Shown here: one piece after another, positions 9,207 through 17,371 of the stretch
Position numbering within the stretch: the stretch's first letter is position 1
Layout: every line of letters starts with the position of its first letter
IMG/VR virus record: IMGVR_UViG_3300046536_000656
Coordinates: 1 to 56,888 of that record
Strand: one strand, 5' to 3'
DNA length: 56,888 nt
From: a virus
Position numbers and translations under genes: made by a program
The notes under the pieces: generated by a model
What the model was told of the DNA's origin: nothing
The model's input: the letters and a program-made list of their open reading frames with translations, nothing else
The model's database searches: none

Positions 9207-9614
9207 TTATCTTAAGAACTCCTCCTCAACTTCATCGCCTTCATTCGTCACGGTCTCCGGGAGTTGGTACCCATCCGGCAGGCTGAGCAGCATCAGCGGC
9301 CGAGCATACATCCCCTCGACGGCGGCTTTCATCGCCTCTTCGGTGCACGGGTGGAGGCGGAAGACCGCGCCAGGGCCAACGTACTCGGAGCGCGCTTCCG
9401 TTTTCGGTCGGCGCACCTTCGAACCTTTCGGCCGCCAAACATGGTCCACATACTGTGGTTCCGGTAATTCGTATTCGCGCTCCGGAAGTTCCGGCGTATC
9501 GACTCGGAACAGGCAGGCGGTGCCGAACGTCTCCGTCGTCACGTAGCCGGCCGCTTTCGAATGTCCATAAATCTCCACGATCGCGAAGCCTTTAAAACTC
9601 GACTGTTCGTCCAT
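9207..9614 (-). CDS. Hypothetical protein
   Basis: 135 residues from ATG 9614, chosen because AGGAGG lies 4 bases before it. A start 27 bases further up would include that Shine-Dalgarno sequence in the coding region. No domain is recognised. The N-terminal beta-rich half (FKGFAIVEIYGHSKAAGYVT) and the conserved-looking TACLFRVDTPELP resemble small phage proteins often found next to DUF5131 genes, but I cannot name a family. The next gene starts directly after its stop. Confidence 0.6.
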   Translation of the reverse strand: MDEQSSFKGFAIVEIYGHSKAAGYVTTETFGTACLFRVDTPELPEREYELPEPQYVDHVWRPKGSKVRRPKTEARSEYVGPGAVFRLHPCTEEAMKAAVEGMYARPLMLLSLPDGYQLPETVTNEGDEVEEEFLR

Positions 9615-9622
9615 CGGTCCTC

Positions 9623-10057
9623 CTAGTAAGTCTCCACCCATTTCAACTCTCGCTGCATGTATTCAGGCCTGTCCGGTACCGGTTCGAACTCCAGATCGAG
9701 CGCGATCGCCTTCGCCGCATCGTTATCCACCTGAATGACGATTAGCCGGTACCGGTTACGGATTGCCAGATCGACGGCGAAGCGACTCATGAATCGTCCG
9801 ATGCCGAGGCCGCGACGGTCGGGCTTCACGCAGACGTAGGCGGTGACACAGTTCTTATCGATCTCGATCAGCGTGCCGTATGCAATGGCGCCCTGATCGA
9901 TCCGGGCCACCCATTCGCTTATGTGCTCCAACCACCAAGAGTCAGTCTCGCCAATCGAGGCCATGATCTCTCTACGTTCTATCGTCTCCAGTAGCCGGTC
10001 GGTCACAACCACCAGATCGTTCTCGATCTGCATGGTCCCCAACTGTCGGCCGGTCAT
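9623..10057 (-). CDS. GNAT-family N-acetyltransferase
   Basis: 144 residues from ATG 10057, which overlaps the upstream stop (ATGA) and has AGGAGG in front. The core CVKPDRRGLGIGRFM contains the acetyl-CoA pyrophosphate loop R-R-G-L-G-I-G (Q/R-x-x-G-x-G/A). It is followed by a long helix and by LIVIQVDNDAAKAIAL, the strand and helix typical of GNAT motif B. It transfers an acetyl group from acetyl-CoA; within this gene set an amino-sugar N-acetyltransferase role is attractive but unproven. Protein or tRNA substrates are alternatives. Confidence 0.82.
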   Translation of the reverse strand: MTGRQLGTMQIENDLVVVTDRLLETIERREIMASIGETDSWWLEHISEWVARIDQGAIAYGTLIEIDKNCVTAYVCVKPDRRGLGIGRFMSRFAVDLAIRNRYRLIVIQVDNDAAKAIALDLEFEPVPDRPEYMQRELKWVETY

Positions 10058-10563
10058 GCGGGCCTCCTCGCAATGATGATTGCGCACACGTGTAGCCGCC
10101 GCTTCTCCAGGATCTCGAGGCCGAGGAGTTCCAGTACGTATGCCAGTTCGTCCATGTCGAATACCTGATAATGATGGTCCAAGGTGTTTGTTGATTCGCC
10201 GAAGAGTACACGGTTTAACGTTCGGAAGTCGATATCGCGGGCGCAGTAGCGGTCGATAATCGCGTGGATATCCGGCACCTGGATCCGGATTCGCCCGCCA
10301 GGCGCAAGGTATTTAATCCACAGCTTAAGCGCGTCATGCCATCGAGTCAGGGCGCTCTCCCGATACGGAACGTGCTCCAGAATGTCGTTCGCTTCAATCT
10401 CATCGACGGTCCCGAACTCGACGCCCGGGAATGGGAACTCAACACTCCCGACGATATCAGGATGGACGTCCGCGTCGTAATCAACGTTAATCCAGCGGAT
10501 GGATGCGGTTGTCGGCCGGACGTCCCGCCCGCAGCCAAGATTGAGGCCAAGTTTTTGACTCAT
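10054..10563 (-). CDS. SAM-dependent methyltransferase (class I)
   Basis: 169 residues. Motif I is LGLNLGCGRDV (5-15), an acidic residue follows strand 2 (WINVDYDADV), and NDILEHVPY is motif IV/post-II. YLAPGGRIRIQVPD matches strand 5 of small sugar/lipid methyltransferases often found with glycosyltransferases. Substrate unknown; O- or N-methylation of a glycan is a plausible inference. It overlaps both neighbours by 4 bases. Confidence 0.85.
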   Translation of the reverse strand: MSQKLGLNLGCGRDVRPTTASIRWINVDYDADVHPDIVGSVEFPFPGVEFGTVDEIEANDILEHVPYRESALTRWHDALKLWIKYLAPGGRIRIQVPDIHAIIDRYCARDIDFRTLNRVLFGESTNTLDHHYQVFDMDELAYVLELLGLEILEKRRLHVCAIIIARRPA

Positions 10564-10766
10564 CGGGATTGCCTTCCGTATTTAAACGCCGGCGGCCCGG
10601 TCGCGATCGTTCGCCCGGAGTCCGTGTTGCCGAGGTCCGCTTCTCGCGGCTTCTTCTTGCGCCCACGCGTTTCAGGCTTGCCTTTTTCTTTGCGGTCCAG
10701 AATTCTGGAGAACGCGCCTTCAAAGCCGACGCTACGCTTCATGCTTAAACCAACCTTACGTTTCAT
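10560..10766 (-). CDS. Small basic hypothetical protein
   Basis: 68 residues, very rich in Lys and Arg (MKRKVGLSMKRSVGFEG, RGRKKKPRE). It overlaps the upstream gene by 4 bases and the downstream methyltransferase by 4. It could bind nucleic acid or the virion interior; nothing in the sequence decides this. A shorter start at Met9 is possible. Confidence 0.5.
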   Translation of the reverse strand: MKRKVGLSMKRSVGFEGAFSRILDRKEKGKPETRGRKKKPREADLGNTDSGRTIATGPPAFKYGRQSR

Positions 10767-12259
10767 ACGTTTTTCAACTTCCAGTCAATGCGCGCGAAAT
10801 CTTCCTCGAGGAAGAGAATGCGTCCGCCCGGGCGGAGCACGCGCTTCAACTCCGCCTCCACCTTATTTAAGATCGCGGCAAACGAGGACAGGCAGGCGAT
10901 CGCGACCACGAGGTCAAACGCCCCATCTTGGAACGGCAGCGATGTGGCATGCGCTACCAGGAATTCGAGGTCGGGTAGCGATTCACGCGCCTTATCCACC
11001 AACTCTGGTATAAAGTCGGTACCGATGTAGCTTTTCGCAAGACGTGAAATCGGCCAACTCATTCGCCCCCATCCGCAGCCAACCTCAAGCACGTCCTTAT
11101 CCCGCGCGTGCTCCTGCAGGATCGACATATGCTCTGCCGTGAATTCGTTGATCCGCGCCTGCGGGGTCGTCAGGAACGTCGACGCGTGAGCGCCGTGCTG
11201 CTTCACCCGCGTAGACCAGAACTCGAATGTCGATCTGGCCTCCAGGCCGGAGGCCTCGGTCCAGACGGATGGCGGCAAACCTTCCTCGCCGTACATGATC
11301 GGATCGCGAATCAGATCGCGGAAAGGCTTCGGCATGCACGATTGCTCAGATCCTAATGTGAATATCGGCTGGTAATGCTGCCTCATGAAAGTATTGATCG
11401 CGTCCAAGCTAAGACCTTTCTTCGGCAACTGCTCGAGTCCGCCGTGATTCTGCACGTACTTACGTACGCCGTCGATTCCGCCGACCGACTCCCACCAGGC
11501 GTTCCCCTCGTCGCGTACTTTCTTGACCTCCGCGTCGTACTCCGGGTAGTCGTTCGACAGCACCTGATCTTCCTTCAGATTGAGCAACTTCACCGGAACC
11601 TTCGAATACATCGCGAATCGCCAGTCCGAGTACGCCGAGGCTTCCTGAATGTAGGCGCCCCATCCAGAGATCAAGCACCGGTCATCCGGCCCGGCACCGG
11701 GCGCACGCGGGAACTTCTCGAATAGCAGGCCGCGTTCTCTTATCATGGCCATGTTAATCAGGACTCCGGTGCCGAGGCAGGCCGGGTTGAAGTAGAGCGT
11801 ATGCTCACCGAACGGATACTTTGGCATCGCCGCGTACCAATCCACAGCCTTTAGCCCGGGAGGGCGCAGGCAAGTGCCACTCACTGCGCCGATTGGGTTA
11901 TATTTGCCCATCGTGCTTGTCATCACGTCCATCAGGTCCGCCAGCCAGTTATCCGGCAGGATCGTATCGTTATCACATTTGACAACATACGGAGCGCCCG
12001 CATGCCTACGGAAGAACCAGTTCATGGCTGGAGCGAGGCCGACGTTTTTCGGACTAAAGTGGATATGCGGGCCTATCGCATTCCGCTGTTGACGCCAGGA
12101 GATTTCCTCCTTTAGCCACTCGACTGTCCCGTCGGTAGATCCGTTGTCCCAGATCACCAATTCGATCGGCAGGCCCGGGCTGTAGCAGATAGATTCAAGC
12201 GCCTGCTTCGAGTACTCCAGCCGGTTGTAAGTCACAAACAGAACCGGTATCGGATTCAT
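10763..12259 (-). CDS. Fused GT2 glycosyltransferase and SAM methyltransferase
   Basis: 498 residues from ATG 12259, which overlaps the upstream stop (ATGA). Domain 1 (about 1-290) is a GT2 (GT-A fold) enzyme: PVLFVTYNRLEYSKQAL, WDNGSTDGT and the DND metal motif at about 96-98. Domain 2 (about 340-498) is a class I methyltransferase: LEVGCGWGR (391-399), IGTDF, FDLVVAIACLSS and LRPGGRILFLEED. One polypeptide could therefore transfer a sugar and methylate the product (or cap chain growth), as in some O-antigen capping systems. That comparison is inference. Another methyltransferase-containing fusion lies at 19.5 kb. Confidence 0.88.
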   Translation of the reverse strand: MNPIPVLFVTYNRLEYSKQALESICYSPGLPIELVIWDNGSTDGTVEWLKEEISWRQQRNAIGPHIHFSPKNVGLAPAMNWFFRRHAGAPYVVKCDNDTILPDNWLADLMDVMTSTMGKYNPIGAVSGTCLRPPGLKAVDWYAAMPKYPFGEHTLYFNPACLGTGVLINMAMIRERGLLFEKFPRAPGAGPDDRCLISGWGAYIQEASAYSDWRFAMYSKVPVKLLNLKEDQVLSNDYPEYDAEVKKVRDEGNAWWESVGGIDGVRKYVQNHGGLEQLPKKGLSLDAINTFMRQHYQPIFTLGSEQSCMPKPFRDLIRDPIMYGEEGLPPSVWTEASGLEARSTFEFWSTRVKQHGAHASTFLTTPQARINEFTAEHMSILQEHARDKDVLEVGCGWGRMSWPISRLAKSYIGTDFIPELVDKARESLPDLEFLVAHATSLPFQDGAFDLVVAIACLSSFAAILNKVEAELKRVLRPGGRILFLEEDFARIDWKLKNV

Positions 12260-13245
12260 TCCCACCCCCACACTGTCTGCTTGATCTCTCGCGCCTGGAC
12301 GGCCGCGGCCGGAAGATCGTACTGACTGACGCGCTTCATCGCCCGGTCACGGCAATCCTTATAGAAGTCGTCATCCCCCAGGAGTTGGCTAACCAACATG
12401 CGGATTCCGTCCGGATCGTATAGATCATCCAAATATAGATCAGGAAATAATTCCCGCTGTATATCCAATTCGACGTTCCCGACGCACGGGATCCCGAGCG
12501 CCGCGAATGCAATCTGGTCCCGGCCGGCAGCCGCCGCCGGCATCGGGTGCACGGCAATGTAGGCGCCGGAGATCGCGGCTAGCCATTCATACCAGCCGCT
12601 GTGTGGGATTTCCTTTGCGATCCGCGTGTCGCACAGATACGGCATCTCGCGATTCTGCTCCTCGTAGCCGGTCGACCGGTCGTGATGCCAGAGCGGGTAT
12701 CCCATGCCTTTACAGGCGAGCAGCCCGGTAAGACCGTTCGCACGGCTGTTGTAACTGGATCCGCAGAGGATCGCTCGCTGCTTCTCCGCCGGATCGATCG
12801 ACAGCCTGTGCAGTCCACCCAGGTCCAGACAGGTGCGCCACCGTATGGCCGTCCCTTTGCGGCAAAACTGCCCCCATAGCCGAACATCCCGCTCGTTGTG
12901 CGTCAAGAACAGGTGAACCTTGCCAAGTAGTTCGATGAAATCCCTCTGTTCTTCCCACGACCGACCCATCGGCCACGAGGTCTCGGCTTCCTGGAAGAGC
13001 ACGACACGCTTGCCGGCATCGGCTAGACGGTGAGCGACGTCCATCCACCGCGATTCGAAAGACTCTCTGATCTTGAACATTGTGACAAAGATCGCATCGA
13101 ACTCCATCAGGCGGTCGTACGCGAGCGGGCTAATATGCTCGGTCGCCCCGAACGCGCGCGCGGCAATCTGATCGTTGCAGTTGGGGCTGCACATCCGATC
13201 GATCGGGGCGGTCGTCAGGCGGACGCTCGTGCTACACCACTTCAT
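12256..13245 (-). CDS. GT-B fold glycosyltransferase-like protein
   Basis: 329 residues. The C-terminal region (AAISGAYIAVHPMPAAAAG, then RDQIAFAALGIPCVGN...) has the order seen in GT-B enzymes: a strand, a loop where family members have a Glu-rich nucleotide-sugar site, a helix and 'ALGIPCVGN' in place of 'A.G.PVI'. The N-terminal half carries FDAIFVTMFKIRESFE and RVVLFQE, consistent with a first Rossmann domain. The usual Glu-x7-Glu pair is not obvious. Placement between a fused GT2 and small operon genes supports the glycan role. Confidence 0.6.
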   Translation of the reverse strand: MKWCSTSVRLTTAPIDRMCSPNCNDQIAARAFGATEHISPLAYDRLMEFDAIFVTMFKIRESFESRWMDVAHRLADAGKRVVLFQEAETSWPMGRSWEEQRDFIELLGKVHLFLTHNERDVRLWGQFCRKGTAIRWRTCLDLGGLHRLSIDPAEKQRAILCGSSYNSRANGLTGLLACKGMGYPLWHHDRSTGYEEQNREMPYLCDTRIAKEIPHSGWYEWLAAISGAYIAVHPMPAAAAGRDQIAFAALGIPCVGNVELDIQRELFPDLYLDDLYDPDGIRMLVSQLLGDDDFYKDCRDRAMKRVSQYDLPAAAVQAREIKQTVWGWE

Positions 13246-13652
13246 GCTTCTCTCTTTGTGAATTTAGCAGACCGCCACATTTCAGCCGCGCTCAGCATCT
13301 CGCCAACGCCGACCTCCTCCGTGGAGTACGAATACGTCAGCTTGACTTTCACGATTCGCGTCTGGACGCACAACGCATGGAACGGCAGTTCTCCGGAACT
13401 CGGTTCGGACATAAACCAGGTGGCCCGCGCAAGCGCGGCCTCGTAGTTGAGCAACTGGAGTTCATCGGCGATACGGCTATAGGTGAGCGTCTTGATGCCG
13501 ATCGGACTCTCCGGGAAATAAACTCGACGCCATTGGCCGTCAAGAATCATGCCGCAGTGGACTTCAGGCGAAATGTAACTAGTGCGGGCCTCAACAATAT
13601 AGAGATCCTGCGCCCCAGATGCGGCGCCGTAGGTTTTGCCTTCGTTTGTCAT
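13242..13652 (-). CDS. Hypothetical protein
   Basis: 136 residues without a recognised family. The composition is that of a soluble mixed alpha/beta protein; three short beta strands (HCGMILDGQWRRVYFPE, VKLTYSYSTEEVG) are visible. It overlaps the downstream glycosyltransferase by 4 bases. No hint of function beyond operon context. Confidence 0.55.
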   Translation of the reverse strand: MTNEGKTYGAASGAQDLYIVEARTSYISPEVHCGMILDGQWRRVYFPESPIGIKTLTYSRIADELQLLNYEAALARATWFMSEPSSGELPFHALCVQTRIVKVKLTYSYSTEEVGVGEMLSAAEMWRSAKFTKREA

Positions 13653-14083
13653 AAATCTAAATTCTCCGCATTCGGGTCCGAAATGATTGACTGCATGAGT
13701 TCCTTAACTTCATCAACCGCCTTCAGGCCGGACGTCTCATTGGGCGAGAAGTGAATGATGTACGTGCGATTCTCGCCGGTCACGCCGATCACGAGGATGG
13801 TCTCGACGCCGAGCGTCGGGCCGAGCATGCCCTTCAGGAGCGCCCCCAGCGCGTCCCGGTCGGCCTCGAGCGCGAGGTCCAAGGCGGGCCGCGGTTCAAT
13901 CAGCCGGTTCATCGCCGTGTCGATCGACTCGTCCCGCTTCTTCATATCCATCGCCTGCAGGATGTACGACATCATCAGGAATCCGCCGGGAATCAACTGG
14001 GGCTTATCCTTGTGATAGTCGTTGATGAACTGGTGGCCCGCGTTGTTCAGGACAATCGCGAGTTCGGGCATCGTCAGAATCAT
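13649..14083 (-). CDS. Hypothetical protein
   Basis: 144 residues. The start ATG overlaps the upstream stop (ATGA); Met5 is an alternative. The sequence is helical in the first half (FLMMSYILQAMDMKKRDESI) with a Val/Ile-rich strand later (VETILVIGVTGENRTYIIHF). No domain is recognised. Confidence 0.55.
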   Translation of the reverse strand: MILTMPELAIVLNNAGHQFINDYHKDKPQLIPGGFLMMSYILQAMDMKKRDESIDTAMNRLIEPRPALDLALEADRDALGALLKGMLGPTLGVETILVIGVTGENRTYIIHFSPNETSGLKAVDEVKELMQSIISDPNAENLDL

Positions 14084-14343
14084 TCAACTACCCAGCCGAG
14101 CGAGAGTCGTTCCCTTAATCGAGGCAGGTTTATGGGAATGCACCGAGTCTCCTCGATTTCCATCCGATGGAGTTTCGCCAGACAGATAAACGGCTCGCCC
14201 CAGGCGTTTGACACCATTCCGACTGGACATAGATGCTGCGCACATACGCGCAAGTCAAATTCGCTCGCGATCTCGCCGGTCGGTGGACTAACGGTTCTCT
14301 TTGGCATGCGCCGCTCCGCCCATTCCACTTGGTCTGGATTCAT
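14080..14343 (-). CDS. Small hypothetical protein
   Basis: 87 residues, overlapping its neighbours by 4 bases on both sides. Two cysteines (CAQHLC) give one possible metal-binding pair. No family recognised. Confidence 0.5.
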   Translation of the reverse strand: MNPDQVEWAERRMPKRTVSPPTGEIASEFDLRVCAQHLCPVGMVSNAWGEPFICLAKLHRMEIEETRCIPINLPRLRERLSLGWVVE

Positions 14344-15266
14344 AACTTCTCCAACTCTTCGGTCATCCGCTGGATTCGCCGATCGTACGTATGCTCCCGA
14401 TGGACCAGCCGCTGTCCCTCGACCGCGATCGCGCGGCGCTCGGCCTCGCGCGGGAGGTAGTACTCGATCAGCTTATGCAGCCCCTCAAAGTCGTGCCACC
14501 ATACAAGATGTCGGTGATTCTCGAATTCATTCTCGAGGCCTGGCACGTACGCCGCCAGGAAGAATCCGCCGCACGCGAGCGTCAGATACACGCGGTCCGA
14601 CCAGTAGCCAGGGACATTGTTGACGAAGTTATCGCCGATCACGATCTTGGACAGGTGGCAGACGGCCGCGAACTCGTTACCCCATAACTGGTGCCCAGGT
14701 TCGCCCCACTTCCGGAAGCCCTTATATCGTGCAAGTTCGTCGAACAGGCTTTGCCGGCGCTGCGTGTACGAACTCCCGATGAACGCCAGATCGACGCCGT
14801 ATGTCGACAGACCGTAGCGTATCGGCCTGAAGTCCGCCCGCGGGAGACCGTGCAGGCCCGGCACACACCCCTGGTGGAGTTCGACGCGGTTGATCCCGTG
14901 GAACGCATAGAACTTGTCGGCGTCCGTACCGTCCGTCTGAAAGGAGATATCGGCCTCGGTCGCCAGCGGCATGAACCATTCCCAGTTCTGCGGGTGCGCC
15001 ATCCAGTCGAACGACCAGAGGGCGACCTTCATTCGCGTGTGCGCGCGCAGGCTTCGTAGATTTTCAGGTTGGACTTCCGGGGCCTTGGAGATCAGGAGAT
15101 AGTCGGCACCGTACTTGTTCGCGATCTCGATGACCGGCTCTTCCTTGAACTCCCGGCGCCGCTGGATCCGCAGGCAGTGATGCCCATTGCGATCCAGCGC
15201 ATCGGCGATCCAGTTTTCACAGTAGCCGAAATGTTGGAAGTCGCCATAATAAAGGAAGGTCGCCAT
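14340..15266 (-). CDS. CgeB-like GT-B glycosyltransferase (Glyco_trans_1_2)
   Basis: 308 residues. The C-terminal third (NNVPGYWSDRVYLTLACGGF, then FLAAYVPGLENEF...) is the typical block of the Glyco_trans_1_2 family seen in spore-maturation CgeB-like proteins: 'SDRvye.lacGgf.l...pgle..f' and 'dleELhelieyyL...eReaIA..G'. It is the first gene of the downstream glycan operon. It follows a sigma-70-like promoter (15276-15304) so closely that the transcript would start about 3 bases before the ATG, and there is no Shine-Dalgarno sequence. Confidence 0.82.
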   Translation of the reverse strand: MATFLYYGDFQHFGYCENWIADALDRNGHHCLRIQRRREFKEEPVIEIANKYGADYLLISKAPEVQPENLRSLRAHTRMKVALWSFDWMAHPQNWEWFMPLATEADISFQTDGTDADKFYAFHGINRVELHQGCVPGLHGLPRADFRPIRYGLSTYGVDLAFIGSSYTQRRQSLFDELARYKGFRKWGEPGHQLWGNEFAAVCHLSKIVIGDNFVNNVPGYWSDRVYLTLACGGFFLAAYVPGLENEFENHRHLVWWHDFEGLHKLIEYYLPREAERRAIAVEGQRLVHREHTYDRRIQRMTEELEKL

Positions 15267-15275
15267 CGAGCAATG

Positions 15276-15304
15276 GTTTTACGCGAAACCTATCGTAGAG
15301 TCAA
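15276..15304 (-). promoter_or_regulatory. Sigma-70-like promoter of the glycan operon
   Basis: On the minus strand TTGACT (-35) and TAAAAC (-10) are 17 bases apart, with an AT-rich stretch (AAATTAAA) just before the -35 box. The ATG of the CgeB-like gene lies 10 bases after the -10 box, so the mRNA would be nearly leaderless. It sits directly after the terminator of the capsid operon. Confidence 0.5.
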
Positions 15305-15336
15305 TTTAATTTCTTAAAGCAGAATAAACGGGCGAG

Positions 15337-15374
15337 AAAATAGCCAGCGGTCGCGTTCTCACCTACCGCTGGCT
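15337..15374 (-). terminator. Intrinsic terminator after the capsid operon
   Basis: Minus-strand AGCCAGCGGT and ACCGCTGGCT form a perfect 10-bp stem with a 13-base loop, followed by ATTTTC. It starts 5 bases after the stop of the small gene at 15379-15624 and separates the capsid genes from the glycan genes. Confidence 0.8.
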
Positions 15375-15378
15375 GTCT

Positions 15379-15624
15379 TTAGTGGTTGTCTGCGTAGACG
15401 ACGAGATTGCCGGTTAACGTACCACCGCTCTGAAGGGTAATCGTCTTTCCTGAGATCGTCACCCCTGACGATGCGTTGGTCGTTGGCGTGAATTCCGCGT
15501 TGATAACCGCCGCGTATTCACTCACGAACGTATCACCATTGCCCCATGTCACGTTCGTAATCTCGATCGCCGTACGACCGAAAACGTCGACATACCGGTC
15601 CGCATTTTCGACTGCTGCTGGCAT
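15379..15624 (-). CDS. Small virion protein (capsid-associated, hypothetical)
   Basis: 81 residues, with a strong GGAGA ribosome-binding site. The beta-rich sequence (Thr/Ser/Val/Gly, KTITLQSGGTLTGNLVVYAD) and the place two genes after the major capsid protein and just before a terminator suggest a capsid decoration or minor head protein. No family motif is recognised, so this is inferred from position. Confidence 0.6.
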   Translation of the reverse strand: MPAAVENADRYVDVFGRTAIEITNVTWGNGDTFVSEYAAVINAEFTPTTNASSGVTISGKTITLQSGGTLTGNLVVYADNH

Positions 15625-15682
15625 AGATTGTTCTCCTTTCTTTTAAGAGTGTAAGAGCGGCCCGGTTGCCCGGGCCGGATTC

Positions 15683-16243
15683 TTACCAATCCATGTTCAT
15701 TAACAGCGCCGGGACCTGACCGGCGACACACGCACCGACGACGCGAGCCGCCGGAACGTTCGTGACCGTCGATCCGTCCGCGATAACGGCGAACTGGTTG
15801 TCCGTCGTCGACCCGATCAGGATGTTCGACTGGGCCGTGACGCCGGTACCGACGCACTGCGCGACTCCGCCTACCTGAACCCACGTATAGAACGCGACGA
15901 GCGGTAGCGTGATCGTGAACGGACCCATGACGCCCTGAACCTGCAGGGAACTCGTCGCACCCGTACCATCGTAGTCGGTTGCGAGAGTGATGACCGGCAC
16001 GGTCGTGCCCGGTACTCCGCCTGGCGTAAACGTCAGTGCGTACAGCGGGGCGCCTGCGACAGGAACGACCGTCACGTCGATTTTCACGTACCGGATGACG
16101 ATGTTTCCGTAGCGGACTTTACCGCCGATTGGGTTCTTCGGCGTCAGGTCGGCCTGGTTGTACCAACCCAATGGGCTGATCTGCGGCTGGGCAATCGCAA
16201 TATTGCCGTACGTTCCGCCGGGGACTAGACTTGGCTGTGTCAT
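15683..16243 (-). CDS. Virion protein next to major capsid (decoration-like)
   Basis: 186 residues, with GGGGAGG upstream of the ATG (strong translation). It is rich in Thr, Val, Pro and Gly with few charges (TFTPGGVPGTTVPVITLATD), as in beta-sandwich decoration proteins. It lies 16 bases downstream of the major capsid gene. Probable capsid surface or head-completion protein; inferred from position and composition. Confidence 0.6.
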   Translation of the reverse strand: MTQPSLVPGGTYGNIAIAQPQISPLGWYNQADLTPKNPIGGKVRYGNIVIRYVKIDVTVVPVAGAPLYALTFTPGGVPGTTVPVITLATDYDGTGATSSLQVQGVMGPFTITLPLVAFYTWVQVGGVAQCVGTGVTAQSNILIGSTTDNQFAVIADGSTVTNVPAARVVGACVAGQVPALLMNMDW

Positions 16244-16258
16244 TGTTTTATCCTCCCC

Positions 16259-17245
16259 TTAGCTCAGCGTTGGGATGTTGGTAAGACGGAAGTTGTACCG
16301 TGGGTTCGCCACGATAATATTTCCGGCCCAGAGGTACTGACCACTTCGGTCATCCGAATTGTAGATTTCCTTGAAGCCGGTGAACCCAAACTGGTACCGC
16401 TTCAGGGTCGAAGTGAAGAACATCAGGTTCTCCTGCTTCGTGTTCATTCCGTACATGCTGCCGGCAGGGGAATACTGGTCGACAACAACCTGGGCGCCAA
16501 TGAAATTGAACGAGCGGAAGCCGGCTTTCGCCACATCCGAGGACTCCTCGTTGAACCGCTGCATCGGCTGCAGTTTGTTGAAGAACCAGTTCCACGAGTT
16601 CTGATCCGATACCAGCATGTCCACATGCTGCACACCGAACCAGCAACTACCCATCGCGAGTTCGACCGCCTTCAGGGAGAAGCCGCTCGAGAGCGATGCT
16701 ACGTATCCGTTGGCACCCTGGTTGTTCGTGCCGTTCGATACGCCGAGGTCCGTGCGGGTGATACCGCCGACCGTCGTGAAGAGGGATCCGTTGTCGAACC
16801 ACTGATTGAAGCCGTCGACGGATTTCGTGCTGCTGCTCGTACCGAGACCGTCCAAATACATGTCGGTCGCGATCAGCTTCGCCATCTTGCCAGCCGCGTT
16901 GGCCAATTTGCTGCCAACGAACGGGACGGCCTGCATCGGTCCGCGTGCCAGAACGTCGTCCGTGCCGTAGAGCGACACGTTGACGTAATAGAACTTCGGA
17001 TCGACAGCGAATGCTGTGTCAGTCTGAACGTAATCCGTATTGAAGGTTTCCCCGCGTCCGAACGGTCCGCCGTTCAACTCCGCGTAGCCGATGTTCTGGC
17101 GAATTTTGATGCCACCATCGAACTGCTGGCCGTTGTTCGTGCGAATACGAACGAAGACGGGAGAACTCTTGTATACGACGTCCGCTACAGTGGGGATGAT
17201 TTTGTCCTGAACTTTTCCGTTCAAGTCTTCCCACGTTAACGCCAT
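16259..17245 (-). CDS. Major capsid protein
   Basis: 328 residues, the usual size for an HK97-fold capsid protein. Supporting features: the N-terminal VADVVYKSSPVFVRIR segment, a GGIKIRQNIGYAELNGGPFG E-loop-like region, a central helix (KLANAAGKMAKLIATDMYLDG), and the C-terminal FIGAQVVVDQYSP and LMFFTSTLKRYQFG strands common to phage_major_capsid proteins. It follows the scaffold gene and has AAAGGAG before the ATG. It assembles the icosahedral head. An 81-residue and a 186-residue partner follow. Confidence 0.85.
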   Translation of the reverse strand: MALTWEDLNGKVQDKIIPTVADVVYKSSPVFVRIRTNNGQQFDGGIKIRQNIGYAELNGGPFGRGETFNTDYVQTDTAFAVDPKFYYVNVSLYGTDDVLARGPMQAVPFVGSKLANAAGKMAKLIATDMYLDGLGTSSSTKSVDGFNQWFDNGSLFTTVGGITRTDLGVSNGTNNQGANGYVASLSSGFSLKAVELAMGSCWFGVQHVDMLVSDQNSWNWFFNKLQPMQRFNEESSDVAKAGFRSFNFIGAQVVVDQYSPAGSMYGMNTKQENLMFFTSTLKRYQFGFTGFKEIYNSDDRSGQYLWAGNIIVANPRYNFRLTNIPTLS

Positions 17246-17371
17246 AACTTAGTCTCCTTTGAAAAATTTGGGTCTGTCCATGTGACCACTGTCGCTAAAT
17301 CGACGGTCTGACTGACCTTCCGGGCTGGCCGGCCTCGGTTACGGTCGCAAACTAAGTCGTGGCGTTGGTCG

